From contig QVRM01006473.1 of assembly GCA_003439945.1 (NCBI GenBank), positions 81,001 to 145,000 of the forward strand: a DNA stretch of 64,000 nt. Reading direction: 5' to 3'. The notes beneath the pieces are model-generated. The model saw only the letters and a program-made list of their open reading frames with translations. It was not told the origin of the DNA and ran no database searches. Positions 12,326-25,583 of this stretch are shown here, one piece after another. The first letter of the stretch is position 1; each line of letters begins with the position of its first letter. Made by a program: the position numbers and the translations under genes. This DNA is from Dermanyssus gallinae. Lineage: Eukaryota > Arthropoda > Arachnida > Mesostigmata > Dermanyssidae.

Positions 12326-12889
12326 ACTGTAAGCTTTGGATTTTTAAAATGCTATTTGCATTATCCACATACGTAATTAGCGTAGGACTTGTGTTTGCAA
12401 TTTTGTGCAAAATACAAACATGCATCTTACCGCGCGGGCTGTAGGAACAAAATATTGTCAAAACGTAATTTGCAACACTACATACTCGTCAAGCTAAATT
12501 AAAATTAACAAGATAAACTTAAGCATTTTGGTGGAGATATGTTCAAAATGGTACTGAACAGAAAAAGACGGTATCGTGGCGCGTTTTCGAGCTCCTTGGT
12601 ATCAACTGTAGTTCGACAGTTCGGTCTAAGAATGTTTCTTAATCGATGACTGCGAGATACGAGGACATAACATAAAGCAATCAAATACAGCCTGTGTAAA
12701 CCTGTTTTGGCTATCCAAAACAAACAGAACACGGCATTATCTAGGGCTGGCACCACCTAAGGAACCCAAAGGAAAATCGAGACAGAGTTGTCTGTAGAAG
12801 TCTAACCCTGACTCTTCGTTCATAAGCAAAGCTCAAACGCTACAGACTGTAAACGTGTTCACTTACGGAAATTATGGAAACGCCGATTC

Positions 12890-13135
12890 ATGGAACGCAA
12901 GTCACCGCCTATATGTATACCCAAATACACATGTCTGCTTTTTGTAGCAGGGGCGCTTGAAGCGGCAGCATACGCGGGCATGTTGAGATACCTAGAATAT
13001 TTCCAACAGTCTTTGCGGCAGCATGGTTATTAGCCTCTAGCCGCGGTATGGTATATACACTGATCTCCCATTACAGTAATAGTGTGAGTAGCTAGAACAC
13101 GGTCAACCGAAGCATGTTATTAGCTGCGTCCCGCC
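12890..13135 (-). mobile_element. SINE family A copy (minus), body and 3' part
   Basis: Read on the minus strand, this contains ATGCTGCC, a TTGGAAATATTCTAG block, TATCTCAACATG, CGTATGCTGC, AAGCGC and a terminal TGTGTATTTGGGTATACAT. The same order of blocks occurs at 62140-62400 (minus), and part of it at 58780-58890 (plus). The tRNA-like head is not clear in this copy, so it is 5'-truncated or diverged. No protein is encoded. Confidence 0.65.
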
Positions 13136-13356
13136 TAAACGATGGTTTTGGGGGTGCGGTCGTAACTATAAATGGATGCTCTCCATGGTTGCACTGGATA
13201 CTCGATGGTGTTACCTCTGTTACCTACTACTTACTATCCAAGCTTTTGTCTTTTAGGTGGTGGTAATTTGAATGCCATGTATCTTTGCCATAATACGGGT
13301 GCTACACATGGTAAAAGTGGCAATGAAAACAGCAACCAATAACTGTATACAAATAG

Positions 13357-14730
13357 GAAATAATAATAATAATGTTTGTTGAAATTACAGGTTTATTCTT
13401 AAAATGCATTTACTAGTATATGAATTATATCATATTTACAATATTGTTTGTCATAATATAATTGTTGCTTGAGTGTTGGTGGCCACTCAGCATCATACTG
13501 GCGTTGCCTTAACTGTTGCGTTGTCCTGCTCACGATACCCTTTGTCGGAGGAACGCGGTCTTGGCTCCGCTGTGGCTCTAAAATCTTCTAACCAAGTCCT
13601 TTTTTTTCAGTTTGAGTGCGTCCTTGCTCCCATCGCCAGACGACTCGAGACCGAACGCCATTGCAACGCGGTTTCATAAAGACGCGTGTATAAAAGCCGT
13701 TTGTGCATCTCCCGTTGGTGAATGGTGTGACCGATGCCCGAGCTGGCCAGTAGTTTACGATTGCCGAGAGCGTACGTTTCAGACACAATGACGTCCCACG
13801 CCAGCGGCCGATTGTGGTTCCAGTTCTGGCTGGTAAGACCATCCACTGGTCGACGCCTGTCGCCCGCCTGCAATCTACCGGACTCCAGTGTAATACGTTA
13901 GCCGGCTTGTCTGAGAGCGCGCCCGAGGCGTCTCGCCGGCCCTGAGTGAGCCCGACCGGCTTAGTGCAACTAAGCCGGTGCAGGTCGCGCTTATCCACAG
14001 TTCATCCACTACATGGACGTTGCTCTATCTCTCTCAAACACGGCAATGCCAAGGCTCTGAGGTCGCTAGTTGGCCAGCTTACTGCCAGCGAACTCGGACG
14101 GAAACACGTCGAGCCACGCTCCGGCGGCGTCGGCTGAGACCGTTTTCAGTCTAATGTCGTCCACAACGGGTTAAGTGGGTAGGCTGAGTGTCGATTTGGT
14201 TTGCCCACCCCTTCTGCCTGGTGACCTGTTCCTCAGAGGGACGATCAGACTGAGCCCCCCCCCCTCCCCCCCCTACAGAACCAAACGGCGTCTTGTTAAT
14301 GGCTGACGAGTTCGCCAGCACTAACGGCCATTGCGAAGGCGCAACGTGGCGAAGCGAGAAAGGCGCGCAGGGGCAGATTCGTGGCCGAGCGAATGCCCAT
14401 TCTACACTGCGCCGGACTAAAAGGCTTGCCAGCGTCCGTGCTTTGTGCTCGAGCGTCAGGTCGAGGATGTTTTCCAAGGCTTTTCTCTCACCTTGCCGTC
14501 GAAGGGCAACGTTTTTTTGCCGGCAAAGGGCAGGCAGGTTAGGTCGGCAACACGTAAGAGACCTTTTGCACTACCATTGCGTGCCGGAGCAGAAGGTAAG
14601 CTTGCTGTCTTCCGAGATGGCCCAGCCGCTAATAGAGCCGTTGTTCACCCTTTTCGGCCAGTACCGGTCTGACCATCTCGGCAAATACCGCCGTACCCAG
14701 AAAGTGCAGCTCACATCGGTCAATTAGAAG
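13357..14730 (-). mobile_element. 5'-truncated, frameshifted non-LTR retrotransposon (RT thumb to endonuclease C-terminus)
   Basis: Reading all three minus frames together gives an ordered series of motifs typical of LINE polyproteins with a restriction-enzyme-like endonuclease. From 14727 leftwards: a reverse-transcriptase thumb segment (CELHFLGTAVF, then AYLLLRHAMVVQKVSYVLPT); a segment KALENILDLTLEHKA at about 14430-14475; MGIRSATNLPLRAFLAS at about 14345-14400; AGAWLDVFPSEF at about 14090-14128; a zinc-binding VDKRDLHRLSC near 13965-13998; RRPVDGLT and PLAWDVIVSETYA at about 13770-13860, the PD...D endonuclease core; and FLRQRVS near 13530-13555. At least four frame changes and several stops show it is dead. 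On the minus strand an AATAAA (13392-13397 region) and an (ATT)n tail near 13357-13375 follow the C-terminus. The catalytic RT core is missing, consistent with 5' truncation on insertion. Clade is uncertain (R2/R4-like suspected). The motif order is seen in the sequence; the family name is recognition, not a search result. Confidence 0.75.
14259..14274. repeat. Interrupted poly-C tract inside the LINE remnant
   Basis: C-rich run with a single T, lying between the RT-derived part and the endonuclease-derived part. It shifts the frame between coding segments on either side and is probably a later expansion. Confidence 0.7.
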
Positions 14731-15435
14731 GATGCCCGGGAGTTTGCTGTTAAACTCACCCGATGTCTCTGTTCGTTCTTTAAACTCCGTAGGAATGGCT
14801 CGCACAAAATCATAATACTAACAGAGCAATTACGGCGACTCTCACAGCAGCAACAACAACAACCAGAATGACAAAACCAAAAAAGAAAGCATTAAAAGAA
14901 TACAAATAATGACATGTAGCAATAGTAAACCCCATAGGCAGAAACACTGCGCTTCGCGTCCGTTACTGGCACCTCGTATCTGGCTTCATATCGTTGTATG
15001 TGCTAAACACTGCAGTGTCACATTGAATGCGCCGCCTCCCCCGCTTCCTCTGCTTCCTTTGACGAGTCCATCGAAATGCGCCAGATAACAACAATAGAGC
15101 CGTTTTTGCAGAACTCACTCCGATCAGCCTTCTAGACCCAGAATGGTTCTCTCTCGCTCTGACCGGGTCGGTACGGTGCGGTGCAGATGGGCCGATGCTG
15201 TATTTTGGCGGCAACGGGCGCCGGCGGTGCAGAGCAAACGCGGCTGCGACCAGAGGACGCCTGCCACCTCGTATCGTCATGACAGCCGCCGTCTCCATAG
15301 GTTTGTAACCAACGACCATCTCCATAAGAACGTCCATGACGAAGGTCTATTTACACGGGCGCTGCTGTGGTTATTGCTGCTGCTGTCATTGCATAGTTGC
15401 AATGTTATCGCTCGCTACATCACCGTTTATTACTT
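14731..15435. other. Unique, moderately CpG-rich sequence
   Basis: Minus frame 14963-15337 (124 codons) and plus frame 15143-15487 overlap. Neither shows the reverse-transcriptase core that would be expected if the neighbouring LINE continued here, so the LINE's 5' end is at about 14730. Function unknown. Confidence 0.3.
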
Positions 15436-15439
15436 TGCC

Positions 15440-15537
15440 TTTTTGTGCTGTTGTTGTTGTCGTTGTTGTTGGTGCCGCTGTTGTTGATGTTGTTGTTGTT
15501 GGTGCCGCTGTTGTTGATGTTGTTGTTGTTGTTGTGC
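15440..15537. repeat. TTG microsatellite with 30-base higher-order unit
   Basis: TTG/GTT triplets containing two tandem copies of a 30-base unit with GGTGCCGCTGTTGTTGATG at about 15469 and 15499. This shows amplification of an interrupted block, not only of single triplets. Confidence 0.85.
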
Positions 15538-15637
15538 GATCTTGTGCTCATGAATGTTCACATCGCACACAAATAACCACAGATCTGAATAGTAGCGGTA
15601 AGGGCAATAGCAGTAGCAGCATTATGGACAACCCTCT

Positions 15638-17370
15638 CTAAAACTGGCCACCCCTCATTTCTCCATCAAACTCCTCAGGCACAGGGGGAAATATTTAGCA
15701 GTCGCAACCAGCGAGCAGAACAAGAACAAGAACAAGAGTAAATATATATATATATATATATATATATAGAGGGAGATTAATATGAACGGAAGCACAAGAG
15801 CAAACATAGGAGCCAGAGAAACCGACGCATCTTGAATAGATGCGTTTGGTGGCTCTGATTTCAGTCAAGGGAGACAGTCAGCTTTAGCGCGCTGCCATCG
15901 TTGTAGTTACGGTAGCGATAATACAGCCTGATTGGCCTTTTCCCATAACACCTAAAACTATCTGCGCCGGCGTAACCCAAGACAGCAGGCTACCCATAAT
16001 CAAAAAAGCGACTTTAGTTACGAATTCGACACCAGCCTTTAGGGCTGTCACTACGGCACCGATCATCACGGATCGACCTCCACTCGGCTATCTTGGCACT
16101 ACCCTAACTTGAGCTTGTGAGTTAACGTACGATCGGTAACAATGTTTGCCTCTCGGCAGTCAGCTTCTTCATTCTTGTTTCAACCATGCCCGCCGCTTGG
16201 TTACTCGCGGGTTTACACACATTTGCATACATTGCCCGTTAAGTCTGTCTGTCCGCTAAGTAATGCAAGTCGTTGTCTGCGAACAACCCGATCGTTTTGA
16301 CACGGTCGTCTCGGAGTGTCTTCTACAATACCTGATTACCTGCTCCCTGATTAACAGTTTTCATCCGATCGTCTTGTCGATAGTTTTTATCCAATTATAT
16401 TAGATTGACGCGCGCTACGCGTCCGTTATTCCGGCTTATACGCAACTATGACAATAAATATTTCAGCCGAATCTGTTGCGTATGCGAAGAAATATCGGCA
16501 GTATGACTACTTTACGCACAGGGTTCAGTCTTCGGCTTCAGTTATTATGCTTTTGGCTGCTTTTGTTTGGGTATAACAGTAGTATGCTCTTTCATTGACA
16601 TTGATGTTCCAAGTATCCAACCGCGTTCTGGATATACTGCGTACTGCAAGTGTTGTAACACATTACCTCCTCTTTATGAGTAGTCTGACCTAAAGAAGGC
16701 CAAAAAGCTATGCGAACTATAAAACCACTATGACCTTTCCTGCTACGTTGCGGGGTGTCGTATGTAAAACTAAACTATATTCTAACGGATACTTTCTGTT
16801 GGCAAAGTTATAACGTTTTCAAGTAAGAAACGGATCGAGCCAGTTCACTAGGAATTGCACAGTCGTGTTTGCAGTTTTAGACAGTAACAGAAAACTATAT
16901 ATATATATATATTTATATATAGTTTGGGACGGACTATAGATTCTTAGATACAGCATTTCAAAAGGGTATCAGCGTCTGCCTGTTACAAAGAACCGTGTGC
17001 GTCGGTCTTGTGTCTTCGAATGGACCCTTCGTATTCGAGGTAGTAACTCGGCGGCGCGCCATCTTTTGTTATTGACATTCGGATCACGGCCGTGTTTTAG
17101 ATTTCGCTAATGAGTTTAACGGTAATACAAACGTCATGGCACATAGACACAACACAGGTTTCCGGTCGTTACTGTCATCTCATGAGCACGCAGCTGACAG
17201 TAAAGACGATAAAGAGTCACAATAGTAGCAAAGAGAAAAAATACCAAGTGTTTTATATCCAAGAGAATTAAGATAATAACGAGAACGATTACAAGAAATA
17301 GTCGCAGCGATTAAGTTAGCACGTGTTATCACGACTATAACAAGATTTCTTAGCTTGAAAGCGCTGCTTG
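15638..17370. other. Unique sequence with two short (TA)n runs
   Basis: Short TA runs lie at 15739-15768 and 16894-16920. Frames stay under 65 codons apart from an 88-codon minus frame at 17180-17446 with no domain. The last 200 bases may include the missing 5' end of the mariner that follows, but no terminal inverted repeat could be identified. Confidence 0.4.
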
Positions 17371-17389
17371 TAGTGACCAAGCATTTCGG

Positions 17390-18250
17390 AAAGGCCATCG
17401 ACATCGTCGAAAACGTCGAAAAAGTTCGTGATATCGTACCCAACAATCACCAAAATACTATTAGGGAGATAGCTGAGGAACTAATGTTAACTTAGAGATC
17501 AAGTATAACAGCACTAACCGCTATTTTATACGTCAGACGACTAGCAGCTAAGCTAGTTCTAAAAATGTTGAGTTTCCAGCAAACGAACGCCCGTCGGGAG
17601 ATATCCGAATTGAACTTTCAGGTGGTAGCAGAAGACCCTAGAGTGCTTCAGAGACAGGAGACGAGTCATGGGTATAAAGTTATGAAATCAAGACCAAAGC
17701 CTTGTCCCCCAATGGTGCTTCCAACAAGAGAGTCGATCGAATAAATACAGACAGAGAAAATCTAAAACTAAAATTATTTTAGCTGACTTATCTGACTACA
17801 AGGGAATCATCATCCACATGTTTGCTACCTGCTTTTAAGGTCAAAGAAAATGCTACCGCTAGATTTTAAGAACGTCCAACGCTAGATGCTTAAACTCTAA
17901 GTAAACATTTATTTGAACCTCGATCACGACAACGTACTGGCGCGTACATCGTTACTGATCTCGGATTATTTTATGACAAATTCGATTTCTATATTATTTA
18001 TTATATAAACCTCTCTATTCGCCGGACCTGGCTCCGCGTGACTCTTTCCTGTTCCTACGCATAAAAAAAAAACGCGTCGAGACCATAGAGGAGATAAAGA
18101 ACAATTCGTAGGAGCAGCTCAGCTCGATTCCGAAAAACGCGACTTCAAAAAAATGTTTCGAAGGGTGGCAAAGAAGATGGCACAAGTACATCGGGCAGCG
18201 GATGGGAGCAATTTTGAAGGGAACAAAAACACTCTCGGAGGTTAAGTAAA
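17390..18250 (+). mobile_element. Decayed mariner transposase (copy 1)
   Basis: Conceptual translation with frame changes follows the mariner transposase in order. The second helix-turn-helix region reads VEKVRDIVPNNHQNTIREIA (about 17415-17475), followed by RRLAAKLVLKML. The first catalytic Asp is in GDESWV (17658-17675, followed directly by a stop). The second is in HDNVLA at about 17924, and the third in YSPDLAPRD at 18017-18043. The C-terminal block is IPKNATSKKCFEGWQRRWHK at about 18129-18190. The spacing and the third Asp fit a DD34D mariner of the IS630-Tc1-mariner superfamily, which moves by cut and paste into TA sites. Multiple stops and frameshifts and the missing N-terminus make it inactive. 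Confidence 0.85.
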
Positions 18251-18293
18251 TATTTTTCTATAATAAATATGTATGAGAAGTTTTCGATCCGCC

Positions 18294-18295
18294 AT

Positions 18296-18334
<39 letters not shown>

Positions 18335-18339
18335 GCATA

Positions 18340-18379
<40 letters not shown>

Positions 18380-18404
18380 TATATATGTGTATATATATAT
18401 ATAT
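18294..18404. repeat. (TA)n with ATGCAT and GTGT interruptions
   Basis: About 110 bases of AT dinucleotides directly downstream of the mariner remnant. Open frames here are Tyr-Ile repeats. Confidence 0.95.
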
Positions 18405-19165
18405 CAGAGCAAAACTCGCCGAGCTCTGCTGTGGTTTAGAGGGCCTCGGTTTAATTCGGTCTGTCGACCGCGTAACAGGAATGGATGGCGGCGCACACAT
18501 GGAGACGGCGGCACACAAAAGCACTCGTTGCCCTGCTGTATGGCTGCCTGCTTCGGTTTGGTTAGTGGCATCACCGCAATAGACATGAGAGTGAGACTAG
18601 ACACCGAAATGGTCATACACTTGGCAGATAGGTCACAATGACAGCAGCGCTAGAGACAGTTACAGCAACAGCAGCAGCAACCACAACAACAACCATTACA
18701 GCAACAAGAATAGCGCAATAACCGCACCTAGACCGCGCGGTTTCGACCACTTACGTAGTATGGGCTATGCTGCCGTCTCTTCTCCAATCCGACCAAGTCG
18801 TATCATCGGCCAAGCCGAATGCCAAAGCACGAAGAAGAGGACGCCACGAAATCCGTACTCGAAACTCGAAAACTCGCTGACCGCAGCAACTGACCAATGA
18901 TGATGATGGTAGGCTGACTGACGTACAGTCATGACGTTCGAGGATGTTCTGGGACGATGGTGGCTAACCAACGCCGCCGATAGCCGGTCGGCCAATAGCC
19001 GTCTGTGGTGTCTATGCAGATGTCTGTGCAGGCGCCCACCAGGCGTCACCGACCGTGGTACATAATCTCAAGGCAATACGCGAATAGCAATAATAATAAT
19101 AATACATTTTATTACATAACATTATAACAGCAATAACGTCAACAATAACGTTCCGACAACTACAG
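18405..19165. other. Unique sequence with short CAA/CAG and AAT runs
   Basis: CAG/CAA triplets occur at about 18660-18715 and AAT at 19088-19105. Frames up to 122 codons are extensions of the neighbouring AT repeat or chance frames. No domain recognised. Confidence 0.4.
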
Positions 19166-19181
19166 TGACAAGAACAGCAGC

Positions 19182-19215
<34 letters not shown>

Positions 19216-19238
19216 GCAACAACAACAACAACAACAAC
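19166..19238. repeat. (CAA)n microsatellite
   Basis: About 22 CAA/CAG triplets. A smaller CAA-rich patch follows at 19540-19565, and a GAA run at 19376-19390. Confidence 0.9.
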
Positions 19239-19720
19239 TTAAGTAATAATAATTGTTGTAATAGTTGTTGATGTTGCTCCTACAACTTATACTCCTACTA
19301 CTACCACAGCAACAGCAATAAGATCGACAATATCAGCAACTTCTCGTATCTAGACGACGATGACGACGACAACAAAGAAGAAGAAGAAAAATAACACGAG
19401 ATCGTCATCAACAAAACGACGGGCTTGTTTTCATTAGGCCGTGTTCGTGGTTAACATTGTGATTGGCGACTTAAGGGGATCAGACGACTTGATCGCCCCT
19501 AGCTAGTTATTTCTCCTGTTTCTCTTCTTTCTTTTTGGACAACAACAATAACAGCAACAACAATACTAGTGACCACAACAATCTCTTTGCCGCCAGCACT
19601 TCTATTCCCCGCTCGGCGGAGATCACCACCTCGACAACACTACAAGAATTGATGCAAATTGGTTATTATGATGCTCTTGTGGCACTGCTTGCCGTCGTGG
19701 AGTAGTGCGGCGCTTATCTT

Positions 19721-19734
<14 letters not shown>

Positions 19735-19758
<24 letters not shown>

Positions 19759-19759
19759 A

Positions 19760-19858
<99 letters not shown>

Positions 19859-19881
19859 CATATATATAAATATATACATAC

Positions 19882-19925
<44 letters not shown>
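19735..19925. repeat. Long (TA)n block with CT-run edge
   Basis: A (CT)n run at 19722-19739 leads into about 185 bases of TA repeats with scattered AAATATATAC interruptions that recur at intervals, indicating amplification of longer sub-units. Confidence 0.95.
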
Positions 19926-19926
<1 letters not shown>

Positions 19927-19939
19927 CATGGTAACATTG

Positions 19940-21300
19940 ATGTAGCTATGCGCGCAGAGAGACCTGGCATCGGCTACAACAAGAATTCTCTAGTGCCGGA
20001 GCCGACGGCCGGCACTCGCGAATGGCTGCCCAATTTCGATTGTGACGAGCTACGTCGAGCATGTCAGTTCTCGTACGAGATACACTAGATATACATACAT
20101 ACCTGTATGTATGTATGTGTGTATAAATGTTTATATTTGCGAGGGCGACCAGTAATAATGATGGCAATGGTGGACGATTGGATAGCAAGTAAATTGTAGT
20201 TATGATTGCAACACACGTGCCACCGATGGTGTTATTACTGACGTATGTGACGTATTCAACGACGAGACAAACCGACCTGGGAGAAGGTCAGCCAGAGCTT
20301 AACATGGGTAAGCAGGAAAAAAACTTAGAAGAGAACTGGGAACAACTAGAGACTACGTGAGCAAGCGTGTATAGAAATACGTGAAATATGGATCAGGAAT
20401 TACGAACAACAGTGCGCGAAAAGCGATGTAGAGAGAACAAAATAAAATTTTGAAATACGCAGCGAAATATAGCAAAGTCGAAAAAAGGTACGTGTAATAA
20501 TCTGTAACGCCGTAGTGACAACGACAACGACAACAACAATAACAGCGATAGTACGCAAGAAAGACATGAACGGATATTTGACGTTTATCCCACTCACAGT
20601 GGAAGCCGCTACCAGACGCTACCGACGCTGCCAGACAGGCGAAAATTCGTCACATTTATTTCACTCAACTTGAGTACGCATAAGACATTGATACTTCTAC
20701 AGTTGTCAGCTGCTTTCGGCATGTTATTCAAGAAAAACAGTGCAGTGATCTCTTCACAAGGGCCTGGCAAGCAGACTCATTATACTTTGTACACGCCTGA
20801 GAGCACAGTCAACGCACTCAGTGTGCTCCTCCTGAAAGGTTGCATCTGAACAGACATGAACTACGTATCTGGTAGAGACGTGACGATTGTCATGCAAGGC
20901 CAGACCAGAAATGAGAGGCAATGAGAATATCCAGGCATCCAACCTTTCGTCGCACTTGTTCAAGTTTATTCTCCCATTCCGATATAAGGCCTTTCAATGG
21001 TACTGTACGCGACGCCTTCCCCGTCAATCAAAATACCTCGACAACCCGTGCACAGCCTGACATTAGGTACACAAAGCTGCTTCTTACCCGCATTGACACG
21101 CAAAGTACTCGCTTCATGTACATTGTAAAACACCTTCCAAGCAAACAGTGCGCAGGTCTGAACACGAATACAAATTAAAATACAATCTCACAAATTGCAA
21201 ACGAGCAGCCGCGATTGCGTGGTAACCTTAGCAGCAACAACACTCGCAGCAGCTGTGTTAGTAGTGAGGCGTCGAAATGTACGTCGTGTTTTCCATTATA
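19940..21300. other. Unique sequence, no gene recognised
   Basis: Contains a GTAT repeat at 20088-20122 and a short ACG/AAC run at 20515-20545. Frames are under 90 codons and no domain is recognised. A short (TA)n run lies at 21297-21316. Confidence 0.4.
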
Positions 21301-21747
21301 TATATATATATATATTAATTAAAAAATAGGAATAACCCTTTTGAGTGTGGCCGCACGCAAGCTTCGATGGCCGGTGAAGGTGCAGTCCGCGCACTTCATG
21401 CTTTCAGTTGGTTATCCTCACCATTTCTGCCCCCGTTACACTCAAGCTTATTCAAGGGGTAGGTACGAGCTTTACCCTATCGACGGAAGACTCGAGAACG
21501 TCCGAGCATATTCTTGGGCCAGAGGCTGTTTCTCGGCATATGACGAGGAACGCTCAATCGACTAATTTTCTATACCGTCTTTCTGTTGACATACAACCCG
21601 TAGCAAATGTTTTAGCTATCTTGACCCAAACAGACTGTTGACCCTTGAAAGGGATTCCCCACAGCATACCGGCGTAAATCATGCGTGGATCGGTGTTTAG
21701 GGCCACGCTTCGCAATCATGATTTACGCGTCAATTTGCTTAATCAGA

Positions 21748-21751
<4 letters not shown>

Positions 21752-21804
<53 letters not shown>

Positions 21805-21908
21805 CGAGAGAAAGAGACAAGTGGGAAAGAAGAAAAGCCTCGAGCACACTTAACCTCGAGAGTATCTAAATATTTATATACAGGAAATAAATCACTACTA
21901 CGATATGA

Positions 21909-21957
<49 letters not shown>

Positions 21958-22057
21958 CGAGAGAGAGAGAGAGACGAGTCGGAAAGAGGAAAAACCTCGA
22001 GCACACATAACCTCGAGAGTATATAAATATCTATATACAGGAAATAAATCACTACTA

Positions 22058-22120
<63 letters not shown>

Positions 22121-22122
22121 AA
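21752..22122. repeat. Tandem duplication of a ~150-base TA/GA unit
   Basis: Unit 1 starts with the TA run at 21752 and unit 2 with the TA run at about 21909. Each contains a TA run, AGCGAGAGA, a purine stretch, CTCGAGCACAC, AACCTCGAGAGTAT and GGAAATAAATCACTACTACG. A third TA/GA run at 22061-22122 follows without the unique part. The unit pair shows segmental, not simple dinucleotide, amplification. Confidence 0.85.
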
Positions 22123-23320
22123 TAGATAAATACATATAAAACGACGTTATAAATACTAGAATACAATCACGTGGATACACATGGCTGCGTCTGTGAGTGA
22201 CGTTCGTCACAACAACAACAATGGATGAACGTTCTTGCCTCTTAGCATGAAGCATCAGCAGCAGTAGCAGCCTATGAGGACGACCAACCAGCGTGCGTCA
22301 ATCAACAATAAATAGATCGGTAGGTGCGACGGAGCGGAGGGAGAGACGGGTGGCTCCGACACACTGCGATCACCAGAGAGCCGGAGAGAGAGAGAGAGGA
22401 ACGGAGAAAGCAAGAGAAAGCGATATATATAGAGACAGAGACAGATAAACACATCGAGATGGAAATGATGACACACCACCCTTTGATGCGGCATCAACGC
22501 CAACCGAGAGAACTCGACTAGGTAGGTGGTGATCGGTCCAAAGGCGGCGGGCTGCGGCGGCGGCGGCGACTTCATGATGATCAAAGGTCTCGATCGATGA
22601 GGTGTTCACAACCTCATCACCGGCTAACTAACTAGTTATTTGCGTTTTGCCCGCGACGTGACACTAACGTTAACTAGCGGCGGCAGCGTTCAAGGCGTAC
22701 TGTGTGAAGAGGCCAGCGCCCAGACGACGAATAAGAAAGAGCAAGCGCGTTTACTACAATCAGTACGACTATTCAGTCACTATTTGTCTTCGGTCCATTG
22801 CTGGCGCTCGTCTGTCCTGATGCTGCTGTTGCTGCTGCTAGCAAATTGATATTGCCACGATGGCGCCTGACAATCATGGCACCACCAGGCAAGCAGTCGT
22901 AATAGTTATTTAGCTGGTTACCCACTACCACTGCTAATGACAGCGAGCGGCAATAGCAAAGACACTATGATTACTAAGGTAACTACTATTAGATCAGTTA
23001 GAGCTACGAACGGTATACGTGTTTTCGCTTCCTCCGCTGCAGCTGCTGCTGCTGCCGCTGTTGTTGTTACCTCTACAACTACTTGTGCTGTTAAGGGCAC
23101 GGCATCGCTTCAGTGATGTGATCGCTCCATGTCCGCCCCTCAGTTAAGACGGGGAAATGGGGAGAGAGGGCTCCTCAGCACATACCTGTCATCAATCAGC
23201 ATTTTGTCAATATGTACCTATATGATGTTCAACCGAGCAAGATCTGACAAGGGCGCTGAGCGCGCGTGTAGATAGAGTGACGACCTCATTGGGCGAACAG
23301 ACGCGAAGACGCGCACACAC
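22123..23320. other. Unique sequence with GA-rich and GCT-rich runs
   Basis: A GA-rich run lies at 22375-22400, a GGC run at 22550-22568 and a GCT run at 23035-23070. Frames on both strands of 60-109 codons are low-complexity. No domain recognised. Confidence 0.35.

Positions 23321-23323
<3 letters not shown>

Positions 23324-23384
<61 letters not shown>
23324..23384. repeat. (TA)n followed by poly-T
   Basis: About 44 bases of TA and then about 18 T's, immediately before the LINE C-terminal fragment. Confidence 0.95.
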
Positions 23385-23411
23385 CCAAGGTGCTAACATA
23401 ACAAAGTTATA

Positions 23412-23740
23412 TAAATAAATGATCTATGTTCAGACGAGTTTATTTTCGTGCCGCTAGTATTCGAGACGCTCGGGGGGCCCGGCCCTGAGGCATGGTCGCT
23501 TTTACAGAAGATTGGCAAACAAATTGAACTGGCGACAGGGGAAAAAAGAGCACTTGAGTTTCTACTTCAGCGACTATCGCTGGCAGTTCAACGCGGCAAT
23601 GCGGCAGCAATGATAGGCACAATGAGGGGCTGCCTCGAAGATAAGCTCAACTGGTAGCGCTCCCCACAAGCCCTAGTGTTGATAGTTAATTACATCTCGC
23701 TGTAACACTTAAATGTCATTTTAATAAATATAGTTGTTCA
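23412..23740 (+). mobile_element. Non-LTR retrotransposon C-terminal fragment plus 3' UTR
   Basis: The open frame 23415-23657 ends with PLVFETLGGPGPEAW (about 23451-23495) and FLLQRLSLAVQRGNAAAMIG (about 23556-23615), a C-terminal signature I recognise from LINE-type polyproteins carrying a restriction-like endonuclease. The matching position in the 13.5-kb remnant reads FLRQRVS. The 3' UTR (CTTAAATGTCATTTTAATAAA near 23707-23727) resembles that of the 13.4-kb copy (GTAAATGCATTTTAAGAATAAA on the minus strand), so both are probably the same family. This copy begins just after the poly-T, in line with strong 5' truncation. The frame has no internal stop after 23414, so it is younger than the 13.5-kb copy or the stretch is short enough to have escaped. 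Confidence 0.7.
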
Positions 23741-23952
23741 GACTTGATTATGACCCCTAACATGCGCCAAGCTCTTGTAGAGGCGCTCCTTAAGAACCAT
23801 AAAGCCTGATCTATGGTGAGAAGGTTTGCAAAGTTTGTCTCGAAAACGAACACAATTGTCAAACAAAGTCAAGTAGGCTTAATGACAGGTTCAAGTGGCC
23901 ACGTGAAGTAATCTCGGTGTGCATCGTGCGCTTTACTAGTTAATCTCTCTTT

Positions 23953-23955
<3 letters not shown>
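23741..23955. other. Short unique stretch
   Basis: No feature seen between the LINE fragment and the next (TA)n run. Confidence 0.4.
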
Positions 23956-23956
<1 letters not shown>

Positions 23957-24000
<44 letters not shown>

Positions 24001-24003
24001 GCA
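23957..24003. repeat. (TA)n microsatellite
   Basis: About 45 bases of TA repeats. Confidence 0.95.

Positions 24004-25583
<1,580 letters not shown>

Noticed and set aside
14963..15337. 124-codon minus frame as the upstream RT core of the LINE
   Set aside because: It lacks RT active-site motifs such as a YADD-type box in any frame, so the LINE copy ends near 14730.
18258..18641. Tyr-Ile repeat frames over TA tracts
   Set aside because: Translation of (TA)n gives Tyr-Ile in every frame. The same explains frames at 19623-19970, 21723-22166, 36458-36724 and others.
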